Part shown: positions 23,430 to 34,429 of the stretch, piece after piece | Layout: each line of letters begins with the position of its first letter | Numbering within the stretch: the first letter of the stretch is position 1 | From: Lutjanus erythropterus | Lineage: Eukaryota; Chordata; Actinopteri; Lutjaniformes; Lutjanidae | Direction of reading: 5' to 3' | DNA length: 64,000 nucleotides | Assembly (NCBI GenBank): GCA_020091685.1 | Contig: CM034613.1 | Location: 16,574,932 to 16,638,931, forward strand | Notes under the pieces: model-generated | Database searches by the model: none | Seen by the model: only the letters and a program-made list of their open reading frames with translations | Told to the model about the DNA's origin: nothing | Position numbers and translations under genes: made by a program

Positions 23430-24416
23430 TTAAAGGGATGGTTCAGATTATTTTAAAGTCGGGTTGTATGAGGTATTTATTGACTGTCAGTGTGTAAGCT
23501 TCAGTAGAAGCTATGAACCATAGTTTGGAGAAGCAGAGAGGAGTACCAGCATGAGGCTAAGAAATGAACTGCTGTGGACAGGGTCAGCAACAAAATGCAT
23601 TTTAGCCACTTAAAAAAAGGTCTATCTAAAAAAAACAAAAAGACAATATCACTAATTTTACCTCACAGATTAAGGGAGTTGCTGGTGCACCGCTGCCTTG
23701 ATCTGTTAGTATATTTGTGTTTTTGTGTGACATCTGTGCTTGAAAAGTTAGTTCAGATTCACCAAAGTCACACAATAACACAAACAAACGAACAAATAAA
23801 AGCAGCAGTAGACCAGCAACTCTTGTATTTGACAAAAGGCAAAATCACTGATTTTATGGGGTTTGGTCTGGAGTTTGAGCAATATTTGGCATATATAGCA
23901 GCAACATCCTGCCAGAAAAAGGCTGTCTGATGTCACTGTAATGCCTTGAAAATACTCTAAATATACATTTACACTGATATTGATGTTTTAGGTCAACCTT
24001 TTGTAAAGTCATAATATGCAACATTTTCCTAAAAAAAACAAAAAAAAACCCCAACAACAATACAACATCTCTTTCAGTCATCACTTATAACCCACTAAGT
24101 TTGTGGTGGTGGCTTTATCTGCAGAGACCCTGCAGTCCTCTGCTTGTATTTTTTTATTTTCACATTATTTTCAGGACGCTTTACCAACCCAACAGTATTT
24201 GACTGGGAATGAGACTCAGCGATCAACTATCTTTCTGGTGCATTTACGAACAGCTCAGATAAATCCCACTGACTGAACATGTCCACAGCTCAACTTGCGC
24301 GCTGGTTCCCCTCACTGTCTCTCCAAACTAGGCAGCGTGCCGACCACCATCTACTGTAGGTAATACACTGACTTATGGATAAGTACATCTTCAAATAATC
24401 CGAACTATCCCTTTAA
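23430..24416. mobile_element. 987-bp element with TTAAAGGGATRGTTC terminal inverted repeats
   Basis: The left end TTAAAGGGATGGTTCAGATT and the right end read on the other strand (TTAAAGGGATAGTTCGGATT) are near-identical and bounded by TTAA, consistent with a TTAA-targeting (piggyBac-type) non-autonomous element. The interior has paired inverted blocks, for example ATGCATTTTAGCCACTT and GTTAGTTCAGATTCACCAAA. This is the best-preserved of four related copies (others at 1195-2480, 33765-34270, 45715-45875). Open frames inside are short and show no transposase motif. Confidence 0.7.
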
Positions 24417-25422
24417 GAAGAAGCAAAGAATGTTCTCCTGGAAATCATTAAGGAATTACAGGAATATAAGAATGCAAAAATCCCAACTGTTTTTCCACAA
24501 TGGCAGCATTTTTTCAAGCCAGCGACTTTAGCCCTTTCAATCCTGCAGCACTGTTATTATACTTGATTCCATTAAATCATCCGTCCTGCAGGCAGGCGAA
24601 GACGCTAAGAGGTACACGAACGCAACATGAGCCGGGACTCAGCGTCAAGACAGCTGCAGATACAGGGAATGAACACTGCAGCGGGATCGCTCCTGTGTCA
24701 CCTCATTTAATTTCTCCCAATGACGCCTGAAAGTCTGTCAGTTGTGGAGATACAGTGTTTGCAGTGTGACCACAGTGTATGTGTCTGATTTCACACTGCT
24801 TATTTGTTAGTCATGAATCTGGCACGTCTGTGGTTCACAATTAGGTTACAGTGACACTCCACCCAAAAATCCATCCGAGTATCAAACGCAGGCCTCCCGC
24901 GGACTTCAAAGATGGTTGAAAATCTTCTTCACGGCAGCTGCAGTCAGCCTGGATTCACTACAGTCACAAAGGGTCACAACGACCCAGTTTCACAGTGAAA
25001 CAAAAGTCTCAAAACATCCGTAAGAACTTGTGAAACGGCCCATGCTGCCTAATCCACTTCCTCTACGCTCCGTGCACAACACTCATCTGTCCCTTTCACG
25101 CAGGCGCTGCCACCCTGAACTTATCTAGACATTAACCAAGAGGAGCTGCATGTGAGAATATAAGTCTGAATCAGCTGGACTGGACATTAAACGGACTAAT
25201 TTGGCAAGGTGTGTAGCTCCTTCGTACATGCATAGGATGGACGCTGCAGGTCCTCTTCCTCCCACTCCCTTCAAAACTGAAGCCCCACTGAACTAAACAG
25301 CCATCTCTGTTCGGTTCCTTCTCATCTGTCTACATACATGTGTTGAAACCAACATCAATATGGCCTTCGCTCTCATAATATTCTACAAGTGCCGACTCCG
25401 AGAGTGAAAACAGAACTCTGCA
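24417..25422. other. non-coding stretch preceding a retroelement tail
   Basis: No supported gene. The last ~150 bases before 25423 may belong to the same retroelement as the downstream reverse-transcriptase tail, but frames are broken. Confidence 0.3.
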
Positions 25423-25560
25423 AAAGCAGCTTTTAAATACGCTGCTCCTTCGTCCTGGAATAATCTGCAGAAATTGGCAGAGCTGATCACCGTGGGGGAG
25501 TTCATGTTGATTATAAAGAACAGAGAAAATAGCTTCCTTGGTCAGTGTGATTGTTCCTAA
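25423..25560 (+). pseudogene. C-terminal end of a non-LTR retrotransposon reverse-transcriptase ORF
   Basis: 45 codons plus TAA. The start reads KAAFKYAAPSSWNNLQKLAE, with the APSSWNxLQ signature that closes the reverse-transcriptase polyprotein of several fish LINE families, then VGEFMLIIKN and a Cys-containing tail. No upstream reverse-transcriptase core is recognisable, so this is a 5'-truncated relic. The exact LINE clade is uncertain. Confidence 0.55.
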
Positions 25561-25815
25561 ACTTTTACTGGAATCATTTTAGAAGTTATGCCCACATTAT
25601 AATTGTTTTGTCCTTGACCTTGTACTCCATATTAATTGGATATTGTGGTACCACATACTGTTCTTATACCGTCTTTTGTAAGACTGTTTACTAACTTGTT
25701 TACATCAGTCATCACTTTTTATACTGCACATGCTGTTTTTTATTCTGGGTAATATTGAACATACTCCTCTTTTATTGTTTACCACCTCCTGCAATTGTGA
25801 TTTAATAAAAAATTT
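25561..25815 (+). mobile_element. 3' tail of the 25.4-kb LINE relic
   Basis: AT-rich sequence after the ORF stop, ending near TTTAATAAAAAATTTGC, which looks like the 3' UTR and polyadenylation region of the retroelement. The boundary is approximate. Confidence 0.35.
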
Positions 25816-25840
25816 GCAAGGCAATCCTTGTACGTTTTAG

Positions 25841-27961
25841 TTTTTCCACTGTCTACACAGTTCAACCAGTGATTCATTTGATTGGTTGATAAACATTTTA
25901 ACACTTTCTACGTTTGGTGCCCTGAACAGGCCTGTCTTTCCAGGGAAAAATCCTCTGGGTCACAGGACACCTTCCACATTCACAGAAACACCAGCAGCAG
26001 TTTGTTTGTTATAAATACAAGTGTTTGAGCATCGATCATCTGGAAGACACGAACGGAAAACCCAAGGACGAAGGCGCTGCAGTCCTGCCCACCAAGCTCG
26101 ACTGACACATGATTTCTGGGAAGCACGTGACTCGGACACTTTAATAATGTTGTCGTTTACAGAAAATTGAGGCGATAACGAGACAACATTCTTTAATAGC
26201 ACCAATCATTCGTCTGAGTGGAAGCTTTTTATTGTTTTAAAGACCCCCATTATGAAAAGAGTGAACGCAGCACATTTCCTCCTTTATGTCTGGCCGTAAA
26301 TTTCCATACATCACACACACTATGCAGCTGGCAGAGGAGAGCACGTTGTGTGGGGTTGAAAGATGAGTGCTTTGTGTGTGTGTGTGTATGCTTACTGCAT
26401 TTGCACACACACTCTATCCTGCCTTTAGCTCTGCTGCTGTCAATCACACTTGCCGCAGCTACAACGGCTACGTAACAAGCTGTTATCCAGGTGTGTGTGC
26501 ATGTGCAAGAGTGTATGGTTGCAAGGGGTGCATGGAAAAAAAAAAACACACACACACACACCAAAGACTGTGACAAGATATGAAATCTCAACAGAGAGGT
26601 GGAGAAAGTGAGCAATTTTCACCTGACATATTAAAATATTTAACTCATAAATGTTGTCATTTCTGTCTGTGTTTTGTCAGCTTTTTTGATTGTATAATGA
26701 GTCAAGTGAAAAAAAAAAAAAGAAGGCGAGAGGCTGCGGGTGGTTTCATTATGCAGCGACACAGTGGGAGAGACTGAGTGGGTGTGTTACGGCACACAGA
26801 GGAGCAGGAATGTGTGGGGACAGGAAGAGACAGACAGACAGAGAAAGAGAGCAGCAGGGCTGCTGAGTGTGGGAAAAAAGGGGGGTAAAAAAAAAAAAAA
26901 AAAAGAAGAAGCACATTTGTGGGAGAACCACATTCAGTGCCCACGTGCAGCTTCACATCCGAGTATTTTTAGATCATCCTTGAACACAATCCGAGCGTCC
27001 AGTTTGCATTTGTTATCCTGTTGGAAAACTGGACAGCATGTCGGCCTTAACATACGTGACTGTCAACAGGTTGTAAAGAGCAGAAGAGCTGGACTTTTAC
27101 TAAAAATAATAAAGAGAAAAGATGTGAGCGCTGCTGGACAGGAGTGCAACTAACTAACTTGTTATTATTGGTTATAAGCCCAAAATGACCTCCTTAAATG
27201 TCTTGTTTGTGTTGATTTATTTAATAATCGATAAATAACTGATCAATCATTGCAACTCTAGTGCACGTGTGAGTGCAACTGGAAGCTTCTGAAAATGTTC
27301 CCAGTCTTGTAGTGGGTGGTTACAGAAGGATGTATGGGATCACTGTCTGACAGAACAGTTAGGGAAAGGATTAAGGCTTTCTGGCAGAAATCCCTAAAGG
27401 CAAACCCTTGTGCCAAATTGCCTGCAGAGTTTGGCCAGGGAAGCCTGCAAGACAGTGGGAGGGGTGTCACAGTCTGCTGTTGGACATAACACACGTCTGA
27501 TGGAAAACTGTGATGAGCATTTTTCACCATTTTCTGAGACATAATGATTAATTAATCAAAAAAAACAATCTTCAAATTAAAAGATAGTTCAAATAATCCT
27601 TAGCTGCAGTCCTACTTTTCACATCTCTGTCTGGCCGCATAGTGACAGTTAAGCCCCAAAATGGAAAATGTGTCAGTGACACAGCAGTCAGGTTTACAGG
27701 ACCAACAAACATTTACTGAGTTAGTGGCCTGTGGTTGCATCTTAACCTTCCACCAACCTACCTAAAATAAGAGGGCGTTGACTGATTTTAAACTGCCAAT
27801 AAAAACATAAAATGTTCAGTAAATTTCTGCAAACAGTCAATGCTACAAAAATTAGTGCTAGCCCGGCATCGTCAGACTAATTCACATAGATCTTTTAGTG
27901 CATTTTTGATTTCCAAGGCGTGCAGACCGAAAAGCATCTTGATGAAACTGGATAGACATAC
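25841..27961. other. non-coding stretch with microsatellites
   Basis: (TG)n at about 26377-26388, (AC)n at 26548-26560, poly(A) at 26708-26720 and 26888-26904. About 27170-27262 (AAATGTCTTGTTTGTG, AATAATCGATAAATAAC, TTGCAACTCTAG) and 27510-27615 are partial copies of the AGAGCTGCAAC family. About 26185-26310 is non-repetitive and a weak regulatory candidate. No gene is supported. Confidence 0.4.
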
Positions 27962-28110
27962 AGCTAGGGGTGGGAATCTCTTGGCACCCCACAATTCGAT
28001 TTGATTCGGATTCAGAGGGCTAAGATGCAATTATAAAATGATTATCAATGCATTTTGACGCATCAGTGGTTGAATCGTATCCATCTGCAATTACTCATGC
28101 AGAGCCATCC
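27962..28110 (+). mobile_element. fragment of a GGGGTGGGAATC repeat
   Basis: Reads AGGGGTGGGAATCTCTTGGC, then CACAATTCGATTTGATTCGG and GATGCAATTATAAAATGATT. I recognise this as the left end of a dispersed repeat common in spiny-rayed fish. The right terminus is not identifiable. Confidence 0.45.
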
Positions 28111-31100
28111 TCACCAAAACTCAAGAGAGTTAGTTAGTTTAGAACATGAACACAACATGCGTGTTTACGTCTGGAACATAAAATTCTCATTATTTACTTT
28201 TCAGCGTGGATTCATGATCTTTTAAGAGAGAACTGCAATGCATCTAAGAATAAATTATTTCCCCCATCCCTGCCTACAACCAATCAGAGCAATGAAACGT
28301 CGGTTTCAAACAGGGAAAATGGGACCTGGTGACAAACTTTCTCATATTACAGCCAAATAGTAACTAAAATGCGTTTCTGAAAACCTTTGAGGTCAGAAAA
28401 AGGCAATGCAGTAACAGAATGTTTATATAATTTGATCTGAGTTTTGTGAGCTCGGTGTGTTGCTTTCAAAATGTGTGACGTCACTGACGTGGCTTTTTTA
28501 AAATTTGGACCGGTGACGCTGCTCTGTAAGGCATCTACAATAAACGTCTGTGACTGGCCAGACCAGATCGAGGACAGGTGGAAATCTCTCGAAACGGGAC
28601 GGCGGCCAGACGAATCTGCCAGAGCAAACGAAACATGAGCTCGCAGATTCGTCTGGTTCCCAGCATACAAATATGCATCTCGAGGGGGAAAAGATGTATT
28701 TTCACTTTGGAGTGAACTACTTTAAAACATGTTGGATCTGTCTAAAAGTTTGAATGTTTAACAGGAACTTCCTTTAGTGGTTGTAAATATAGCGTTTAAA
28801 ATGTGGGTATCCTTGTGTAACAGAAACTCGCTACTGTTCTGAAATCTGACATGGGACGTCCTGTCCCTGGACGGGACACGCAGAGCTAAAGCCAACGGGA
28901 CGAAAGGGTTTTGGGGAATGTTATCTCATTCACTCTCTCTCCCTCTCTCTCTCTCTCTCACAGACACACACATTTTCATTGTTTGCTGACTCAGACCACC
29001 GATTTCTCTCTGTCTCTGTGTGTCGGGTCGTTCCACCAGTTTGACCACTTTCTGTCAGTGAGAGCGTCCCTCCTGAACACATACGCACCAGGAGGAGGAG
29101 GAGCAGGCGGTGTCTCGTGTGAAGTGATATATGGAGTGATAGCATAAGCAGGTGGGGTCCTCACTTCTGAGTAAGGCTTTTCCCAGAATGCCAGTGGCCA
29201 GCTCGCTCCGGCTCTCTGACGCGGCCGGACAAACGAAATGAAACACAAGAAGCTGTTGCACCATCTCTGAGACAGCCAGCTGAGCGGCGGAGCTGCTGTT
29301 GAGACATTTGTTTTCTGTCTTGCTTCACGCAGCACTGTGTCGGAGCAGCATAATTCAAACAACAGTTAGCAGGACGAGTCCTTTGTTTTGCATAAAATTA
29401 CTGTTAGGCGCCCCTGTCAAGACTTCAGCTGAAGAAGTGAGAGGTGAGACGGATGTGATACTGAGGCACTACAGAGTTTTTCCAGGACTGAAATATGACA
29501 CATGGTTACAGTCCTGGAAAATCATCACAGCAGAATCAAATTAAATGTCAACACTTTTAAAGACCCCTTGTTAAATGCTAAAGTGTGCTCAGGTTTAAAG
29601 TCATAATCCTTACGATTTGTTTGCAGTCAAATCCAAACAGACACTAATTACGGTAGGAATTGTTGCAGCAATACCCATACGATGTATTTAGATTCCATAA
29701 TGAACTCTATATAGTAGTCTTAATTGTTGGTGGCGGGGTCCGCCATTCCTCGAACAGCTGTACTCGAAGCCTTCCATTAATATGGAAATAATGGCAGCAA
29801 AATGTTTCTCAAATTGTCATCACTACTAAAGATAAACAAACTAAACCAAAGCAAGTCATCTAATGTGGAAAAACTAATGTGGACGGACTTATATTTTAAA
29901 GCTAAGTTGCAAAAATAAAGTTTTTAAATTAACGGCGAGTTACAGTTAGACCTGCTGCATGCTCACATCAGGTCGGTTGTGAGTTTTCCCACAAGATTTC
30001 ACTAGCCGTGTTTCACCAGGTTTGTTATCAGCTGGCAAACAACTGGTTTTGTTTACAGTAGGTGACGTATTCTTCTTCTGCTTGGTTTATTACAGCCATG
30101 CATAATCTAGTCTATATCGTCAACTTCTGATTAAAATGGGGTTTGGTTAGCCTAGTTTTTGCTCCAGTGATGGAAATGTGCCTAACTCTCATTTACTTTC
30201 TTTTTTCTTTGCAGCAATTTGCTACCGTTTAATCCGTGGGGTCAGAAGTGAGTGTTTTCTAGGCAAATGATTCCACTGTTGGCTCAATATTCAAAAAAAT
30301 GCAACTAAAGGGGGACAAGATATATTTTCATTTTGGAGTGAAACATTTTAAAACACATTAGATTTGCATTAAAGTCGAACCCCTTTTAAACAGAAACGTC
30401 CTTCAGCGGTTGTAAATATGGCGTTTAAAATGCGGTTTTGACTAAATCCACTGAAAGCCTCCTCCTTCTGCCAGGCTGTGACAGTAAATAATAAATGTGG
30501 TCCTCACTTACCAACTGAACCAAATTAATCCCTTGTTGTTTCACCATCCGAGTGTTTTGCAGAGTCAGGAGGCCCAGAGAACAACTGGCAAACCTCTGGA
30601 TCATTAAAACGACGAGGGGAGCCTGACAGTGTGGAATCGTATTTGGAAATCATGTCCCGTGTGTTTAGAAACTGATGCCAATCTGTGTTTCACGCTGCCT
30701 CCGTGTGTGTGTGTCCACGTGCCAGCTTATGGCCTCTGCTCCAGTCTGAAGATGAATTGCGTAATTATTAATAGCCTCTTCATACTGCAACAGTGCAAAC
30801 AAACACACACACATCTCAGAGGCTATTTTGTGAGTATTAAGTTACAACATGTTGCTTTATTAAGTGCAGCTCTGAGTTCAGGGGGAATAACCAGCAGTCT
30901 GAGTGTGTACCTGTGCTAACACTGTAACTGAGTGTGTCTGTGTGCGTGAGTGTACATAAGTCAGTGTGTATCTGACTGTGGGTAGACAGCCAGACTTGGC
31001 CAACATGCACCGCAAATATTTATCTACGAACCTTCTGGAGGCTCCGCTAGCAACGCTCCGCGCCTTCTCCTCGACTCCACAGGAGCAAAGAAAAATTATT

Positions 31101-32173
31101 AAGAGTCCTCTCCTTCTTCTCCCACTCTCTCTTTTTTTAGCCTCCTCAATCCACCCGATCCCTCGTCTGTCCACAATATTTACGACATTTAATTTGAAGT
31201 TTGCCTCACACTTGTTAATACAGGAGTTTTTGGACCAGGAGTGCAATTTGAAAGCATTTGGACAATGAAATCTATTGTTTTGGCTCCAGCGGACTGGATG
31301 TGAAAGGAAACAGAGACTATGAGGTGCCGACTTCTTTTTGTATTAACAATGACTACATGTAATGTGAAAAGGGGCCCGCAGAGAAACTCCTCATCCAGCA
31401 AATTAGACATTCAGATAAGTTTCTCAGAAAGAGCTGGAGACGGAAATCAGAGCTAAAAGTGAACAGTGAAGATAGGAGTCAGTCGTTCTTATGCCATTTT
31501 TGTACAGCAGGACAATGACAGGGCCACGTCTCAACCAATATAGATGTAAACACCCTAAAAATAGAACTAAAAGTACCCACATAACCCTCATTTCAGATCC
31601 AGTGTACAGGAGTGCCGTGCCAAACTGAAAAAAAATGCTTTAACTACAAATTATGTACTTATACTTGACATTTTTGACCATTTTCAAGTACATGCTGTAC
31701 AGTTTTTGATTTCTGGAGGTTTTCTTCTGCAGTTTCAGGAAGCCATTAGATTCTGTTCATTTCCGTCAACTGGTGGCCTGCGGGCCACATCTGGCCCGTC
31801 AAAGCCTCCCATCTGGCCTGCAGAATGGCCACCGATTAAAGTGCTGCAATGATTAAATATTTGCATCATAACAAACTGGTGAAAGTTACTGCTAATGCAA
31901 ACTGAACATTTTTACTGATGCAGCATTTAACTAGCAAAACAGTAGCTGCTGTTTTGAAGGCCTAAATATATGTATTTTTTAAAGTCTAGTACTCACAGAG
32001 TCTGCTTAGAAAAATGTTGGCCATGAAAACCTCTGCCATACATGAAAATCAAATTGCACAGTCTTAAAATTTGCTTGCATTGTTTAATCTTTTACAGTGA
32101 ACATTGAGTCTGCATTTATTTTTTTATCAAACGTGCGTTATCGCTGCATAGTAATGTAGTTTAACTGCACAAG
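28111..32173. other. non-coding stretch
   Basis: No supported gene. (CT)n lies at about 28933-28961. 28675-28800 and 30300-30430 share similar text (GGGGGAAAAGATGTATTTTC / GGGGGACAAGATATATTTTC, then CATTTTGGAGTGAA and GTTGTAAATATRGCGTTTAAAATG), an unclassified repeat pair. About 30735-30785 holds GAATTGCGTAATTATTAATAGC, an AT-rich homeodomain-like block. About 31762-31830 (TGGCCTGCGGGCCACATCTGG) looks like a decayed hAT-like element. Confidence 0.35.
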
Positions 32174-32633
32174 TGCTACGACCCCAAGTTGGGCTAGGGG
32201 ATGAGGGGTGCAACATTAAATAAATATAACCGGGGGAAAAAGGAAGGAAGGAAAACTGAGACAGAGGTGTAAACAAAAGGTTCTTTTTTTTTTAACAGAA
32301 AGGGTTAACTTAAGCTACTAAATCAAACAACAAACACATACAAGACCAGTGTCCATGCTAGCCAAGATGGCTGACAAAGACACATGGACAAAGACAAAGA
32401 AAACAACATGCAGACCTCTATCCGCCAAATGGCCCACTGGCCCTAACATGTGGACTACTGTCCACTGAATGGCCCACTGGCCCTGACTGGCTGCACTCTC
32501 CAGGCTTTTAAGCACCAGGTCCTGATTGCAGAGCAGCTGCACCTGATGCCAATCACTGCAATCTGCAAGGGGGGAGGGGCAGAACCTGGGCACAGGACAG
32601 CACGGCACCACACAGACACTGTGGCACGTAACA
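32174..32633. mobile_element. 460-bp element with TGYTACG ends flanked by CACAAG
   Basis: The left end TGCTACGACCCC and the right end GGCACGTAACA are short imperfect inverted repeats. CACAAG occurs directly before the left end (32168-32173) and again at the right edge (32632-32637), as expected of a target-site duplication with slight boundary ambiguity. The interior has two copies of ATGGCCCACTGGCCCT (about 32428 and 32469). No transposase is visible. Confidence 0.45.
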
Positions 32634-33359
32634 CAAGCGCACAAGCTTAATGTGACTCGAGACACAAATTCCTGCAGGCTTGATGTTTATTGCAATGGTT
32701 TACAAAACTCATGTGTAAATAGAAACCAATGGATGTCTGAAATGGTACGAAAATACCTAAAACACACCAGAATGTTTGGCAAGATGCTTAACTGTGATGC
32801 AAAGTATATGTGATTTGTAGCTAAAACATGGAAAACCACTGTGTGTGTGTGGTTGGTTTCTGACAAAGTCGAACATGAATGGAGGAGTCGAAATAAGAAA
32901 CAAGAAAACAGCGACAGGAAAGAGAACAGCAGTTAAAGTTACTTAAATGGAGACACGGCTGCAAGTGTCAGATGCCACAATAACAGGACACGCTGGTCGT
33001 GTGCGAAATGTATGAGTCAACGCACCGCAAGCTGTGGGGAAATGAGCGTGTGTGTGTGTGTATGTGTGTGAGTGTGTGTGTGTGTGTAGCTGGGCAGCAA
33101 GGCGACAGTGGGTAGCTGGCTTGGGTCATGACTGCACAAGCACATTACTACAGCTTATGACTGGACAAGAAACACACACACACACACACACACTCACACA
33201 CACACATACACACACACTCATGTAAAGAGACATGAAGAACAGCAACACAATATTTTTCACTGTAACTATACTTGTCCAAAGGTGTGACTTTATACCAGGG
33301 CTGAAATTATGTCAGTGAAAAGAAAACTATTTTGATGAGTTGATCACTTAAGTCTTTTG
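32634..33359. other. non-coding stretch
   Basis: No supported gene. The middle is dominated by the facing TG and CA microsatellites listed separately. Confidence 0.35.
33049..33219. repeat. facing (TG)n and (CA)n microsatellites
   Basis: An interrupted (TG)n at 33049-33087 is followed, after about 85 bp, by an interrupted (CA)n at 33172-33219. Because TG and CA are complementary, the pair can form a long imperfect hairpin. Confidence 0.8.
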
Positions 33360-33665
33360 CATTGTAAAAAAAAAAAAAAAATCATACAGGAATTTACTGG
33401 AATCAACTAATCTTTAACTCCTCAACTTAAATATACAAGTTTTATTTATTAAACTTCATTGAACTGGAAATTTCTGGTATTTACTTCCAGAAAACTTCAG
33501 AATTCATAAACATTATTTCAAGTCAAAAGACTTCAAGTTAGAAGAAATCATGAGTTAAATGAACGTACTGTACAGTTTGTAAAGAAACATGAGCAGTATA
33601 ATAACAGACTTCCCAGCATGCATTGTGTTAAAACTCCACTGAAACCCTTCTTTTTGGGAGTTTTA
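33360..33665 (+). mobile_element. partial copy of the CACTGTAAAAA element
   Basis: Starts CATTGTAAAAAAAAAAAAAA, then ATACAGGAATTTACTGGAAT, and ends with ACTTCCCAGCATGCATTG and GTTAAAACTCC. The same order of blocks is seen at 54381-54665, and the complete form lies at 56563-57290. Confidence 0.55.
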
Positions 33666-33764
33666 AGTTTTAAACTAAGAGAGGGTAAAAAGAAATCAAA
33701 TTGAGCATGTTTTTACAAGTACAACTGAATTATTATTAAGTTTGACAAGAAAACAATTTTAAGG

Positions 33765-34270
33765 CCTCAAAGAGGATATGAGTTGCTGATCTACTGCTGC
33801 CTAGGTTTGGTTAGTTTGTTCGTGTTATTGTTTGATGGTGAACCTAAAGCAGCCCTCGAAAGCATTTCAGTCACACAATGACACAAGCAAACTAAGTGAT
33901 CCAAGCAGCAGAAGACCAACAACTCTGCAAGGTAAAATTATTGTTTTCACCAGTGGAGTTTGGTTTGCTTGGAGAATAATATTTGTCTTCTATAATGACA
34001 TTTTCCCACCAGAAAAGGCTGCTTGGCTGCAAGGCAAAGCGATGAGAATATTCAAAATATAGCGCACACTTAATCTGATATTGATTGACTTTTTGCAAAC
34101 TTTTTTTTTCGGGTTCACTAAAATACATTTTGCTGCAGCAGTACTTTGCTTAGCTTCCTACACCAGTACTCCTGCTGCTTCTCCAAACTGGAGGCCTGTC
34201 ATCTGCTGTAAGTACTGTAATACACTGACTACGACCCAGTACCCTAAAAATATCTGAACTATCCCTTTAA
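33765..34270. mobile_element. left-truncated copy of the TTAAAGGGATAGTTC element
   Basis: Contains GAGTTGCTGATCTACTGCTG, GAATATTCAAAATATAGCGC, CTGCTGCTTCTCCAAACTGG and the right terminus CTGAACTATCCCTTTAA. No left terminal repeat was found, so the left ~480 bp of the full element is missing or unrecognisable. Confidence 0.55.
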
Positions 34271-34382
34271 AGCTATAAAAAATACTCTCTCACATGTGCA
34301 TCAACTAAAATCCCTGTGGACATTAAGTCCCCACGTCATGTAAATGAGCAGCATGATGACGCACAGCTGATCACTAACTATA

Positions 34383-34386
<4 letters not shown>

Positions 34387-34422
<36 letters not shown>

Positions 34423-34429
34423 TGTGTGT
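34387..34429. repeat. (TG)n microsatellite
   Basis: About 17 perfect TG repeats to 34420, then an interrupted TCTGTGTGT tail. Confidence 0.9.
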
